Under the pieces are notes generated by a model that worked only from the letters and a program-made list of their open reading frames with translations, searched no databases and was not told the DNA's origin. A stretch of DNA of 7,219 bases from Verrucomicrobiota bacterium (GTDB lineage Bacteria > Verrucomicrobiota > Verrucomicrobiia > Opitutales > Opitutaceae), in the NCBI GenBank assembly GCA_003694825.1, contig RFJS01000303.1, forward strand, positions 1 to 7,219, given 5' to 3'. This document shows, piece after piece, positions 6,729-7,219 of this stretch. Each line of letters begins with the position of its first letter. The first letter of the stretch is position 1. Made by a program: the position numbers and the translations under genes.

Positions 6729-7219
6729 ATGTCTCTGCGCCTTCTGTTTCGTCTCCTCATCGTCGTCGGCATCCTCGCGGCGGGGGTCTTTGCCGGGCTC
6801 TACCTGTTGCGGCCGACCGCGATCGTCGCGCCGGTGCAGCGCGATACGGCCATCGATGCCGCGCCGGGCACGGTCACCGTCCATGCCGATCGCACGCCCG
6901 AGATCCGCAGCGAGGCGGAGGGCCGCATCGAGGTCAGTCATCTCGAACGTGCCAAACCCGTGAAGGCGGGCGACATCCTCGTCGAGCTCGATGACACCGA
7001 ACTCGAACTGCAGCTCAAGCAGATCGAAATCGACATCGCCGCCGCGAAACGCCGTCTCGAGATCGGCTCGTCGCTGAAGTTCGATCTGGAGGCGGCCCGG
7101 GGCGAATACGAACGCAAAAAGGAGCTCCGTGAGCGCAATATGATCGGCGTCGTCGAGCTGGAGCAGGCCGAGCGGCGCATCCGCCAGATCGAGCACCGCA
7201 TCGAGCTCGAACAGGCCGC
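6729..7219 (+). CDS. HlyD-family membrane fusion protein (partial, 3' end outside window)
   Basis: 163 codons are visible before the edge. A single N-terminal membrane anchor (about residues 8-27) is followed by the first half of a biotinyl-lipoyl-like domain: APGTVTV (45-51), then EIRSEAEGRI (59-67 region) and KAGDILVELDD (79-89). A long helical hairpin arm starts near residue 90 (ELELQLKQIEIDIAAAKRRL, then ARGEYERKKELRERNMI). This is the architecture of periplasmic adaptors that link an inner-membrane ABC, RND or MFS pump to a TolC channel. ATG at 6729 lies 5 bp after the channel gene's stop, and the AAGGGG just before it is too close for a normal Shine-Dalgarno, so translational coupling is likely. 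The pump subunit would be expected downstream, outside the window, so whether this is efflux or secretion is open. Confidence 0.92.
   Translation, partial: MSLRLLFRLLIVVGILAAGVFAGLYLLRPTAIVAPVQRDTAIDAAPGTVTVHADRTPEIRSEAEGRIEVSHLERAKPVKAGDILVELDDTELELQLKQIEIDIAAAKRRLEIGSSLKFDLEAARGEYERKKELRERNMIGVVELEQAERRIRQIEHRIELEQA

Overview
The window looks like part of a surface-polysaccharide locus from a GC-rich Gram-negative bacterium. The evidence is an O-antigen-type ABC exporter (Wzm/Wzt) plus a TolC-type outer-membrane protein with a periplasmic adaptor. Most start codons lack a clear Shine-Dalgarno sequence, and the TolC homologue reminds me of Verrucomicrobiota (Opitutae-like) proteins. That placement is only a weak guess.

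Minus strand, read from right to left (5101 to 1): an intact Gmd-like nucleotide-sugar dehydratase (5101-4106); a decayed second gmd copy with its middle deleted (4041-3461); the exporter permease wzm (3436-2594); the exporter ATPase wzt with a C-terminal carbohydrate-binding domain (2581-1151); and a SAM-dependent methyltransferase (1154 to the left edge). The methyltransferase overlaps wzt by ATGA and runs into a long coiled coil encoded by a 138-bp tandem repeat. It is open at the left edge. The order suggests one co-directional unit for making, finishing and exporting a polysaccharide.

Plus strand: a divergent intergenic region (5102-5337), then a TolC-family outer-membrane channel (5338-6723), and 5 bp later an HlyD-family membrane fusion protein open at the right edge (6729 onward). 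These two look like the start of a separate tripartite efflux or secretion operon.

The most interesting idea concerns the minus-strand genes. A methyltransferase on a repeat-built coiled coil, translationally coupled to a Wzt with a glycan-binding domain, resembles in architecture the known WbdD/Wzt chain-termination systems. In those, the coiled coil measures glycan length and the ATPase recognises the capped end. Here the kinase domain of WbdD is not visible after the methyltransferase. The gene also holds a C9 homopolymer that could make it phase-variable, and the in-register tandem repeat could change the length of the coiled coil. Function is inferred from sequence reading alone.
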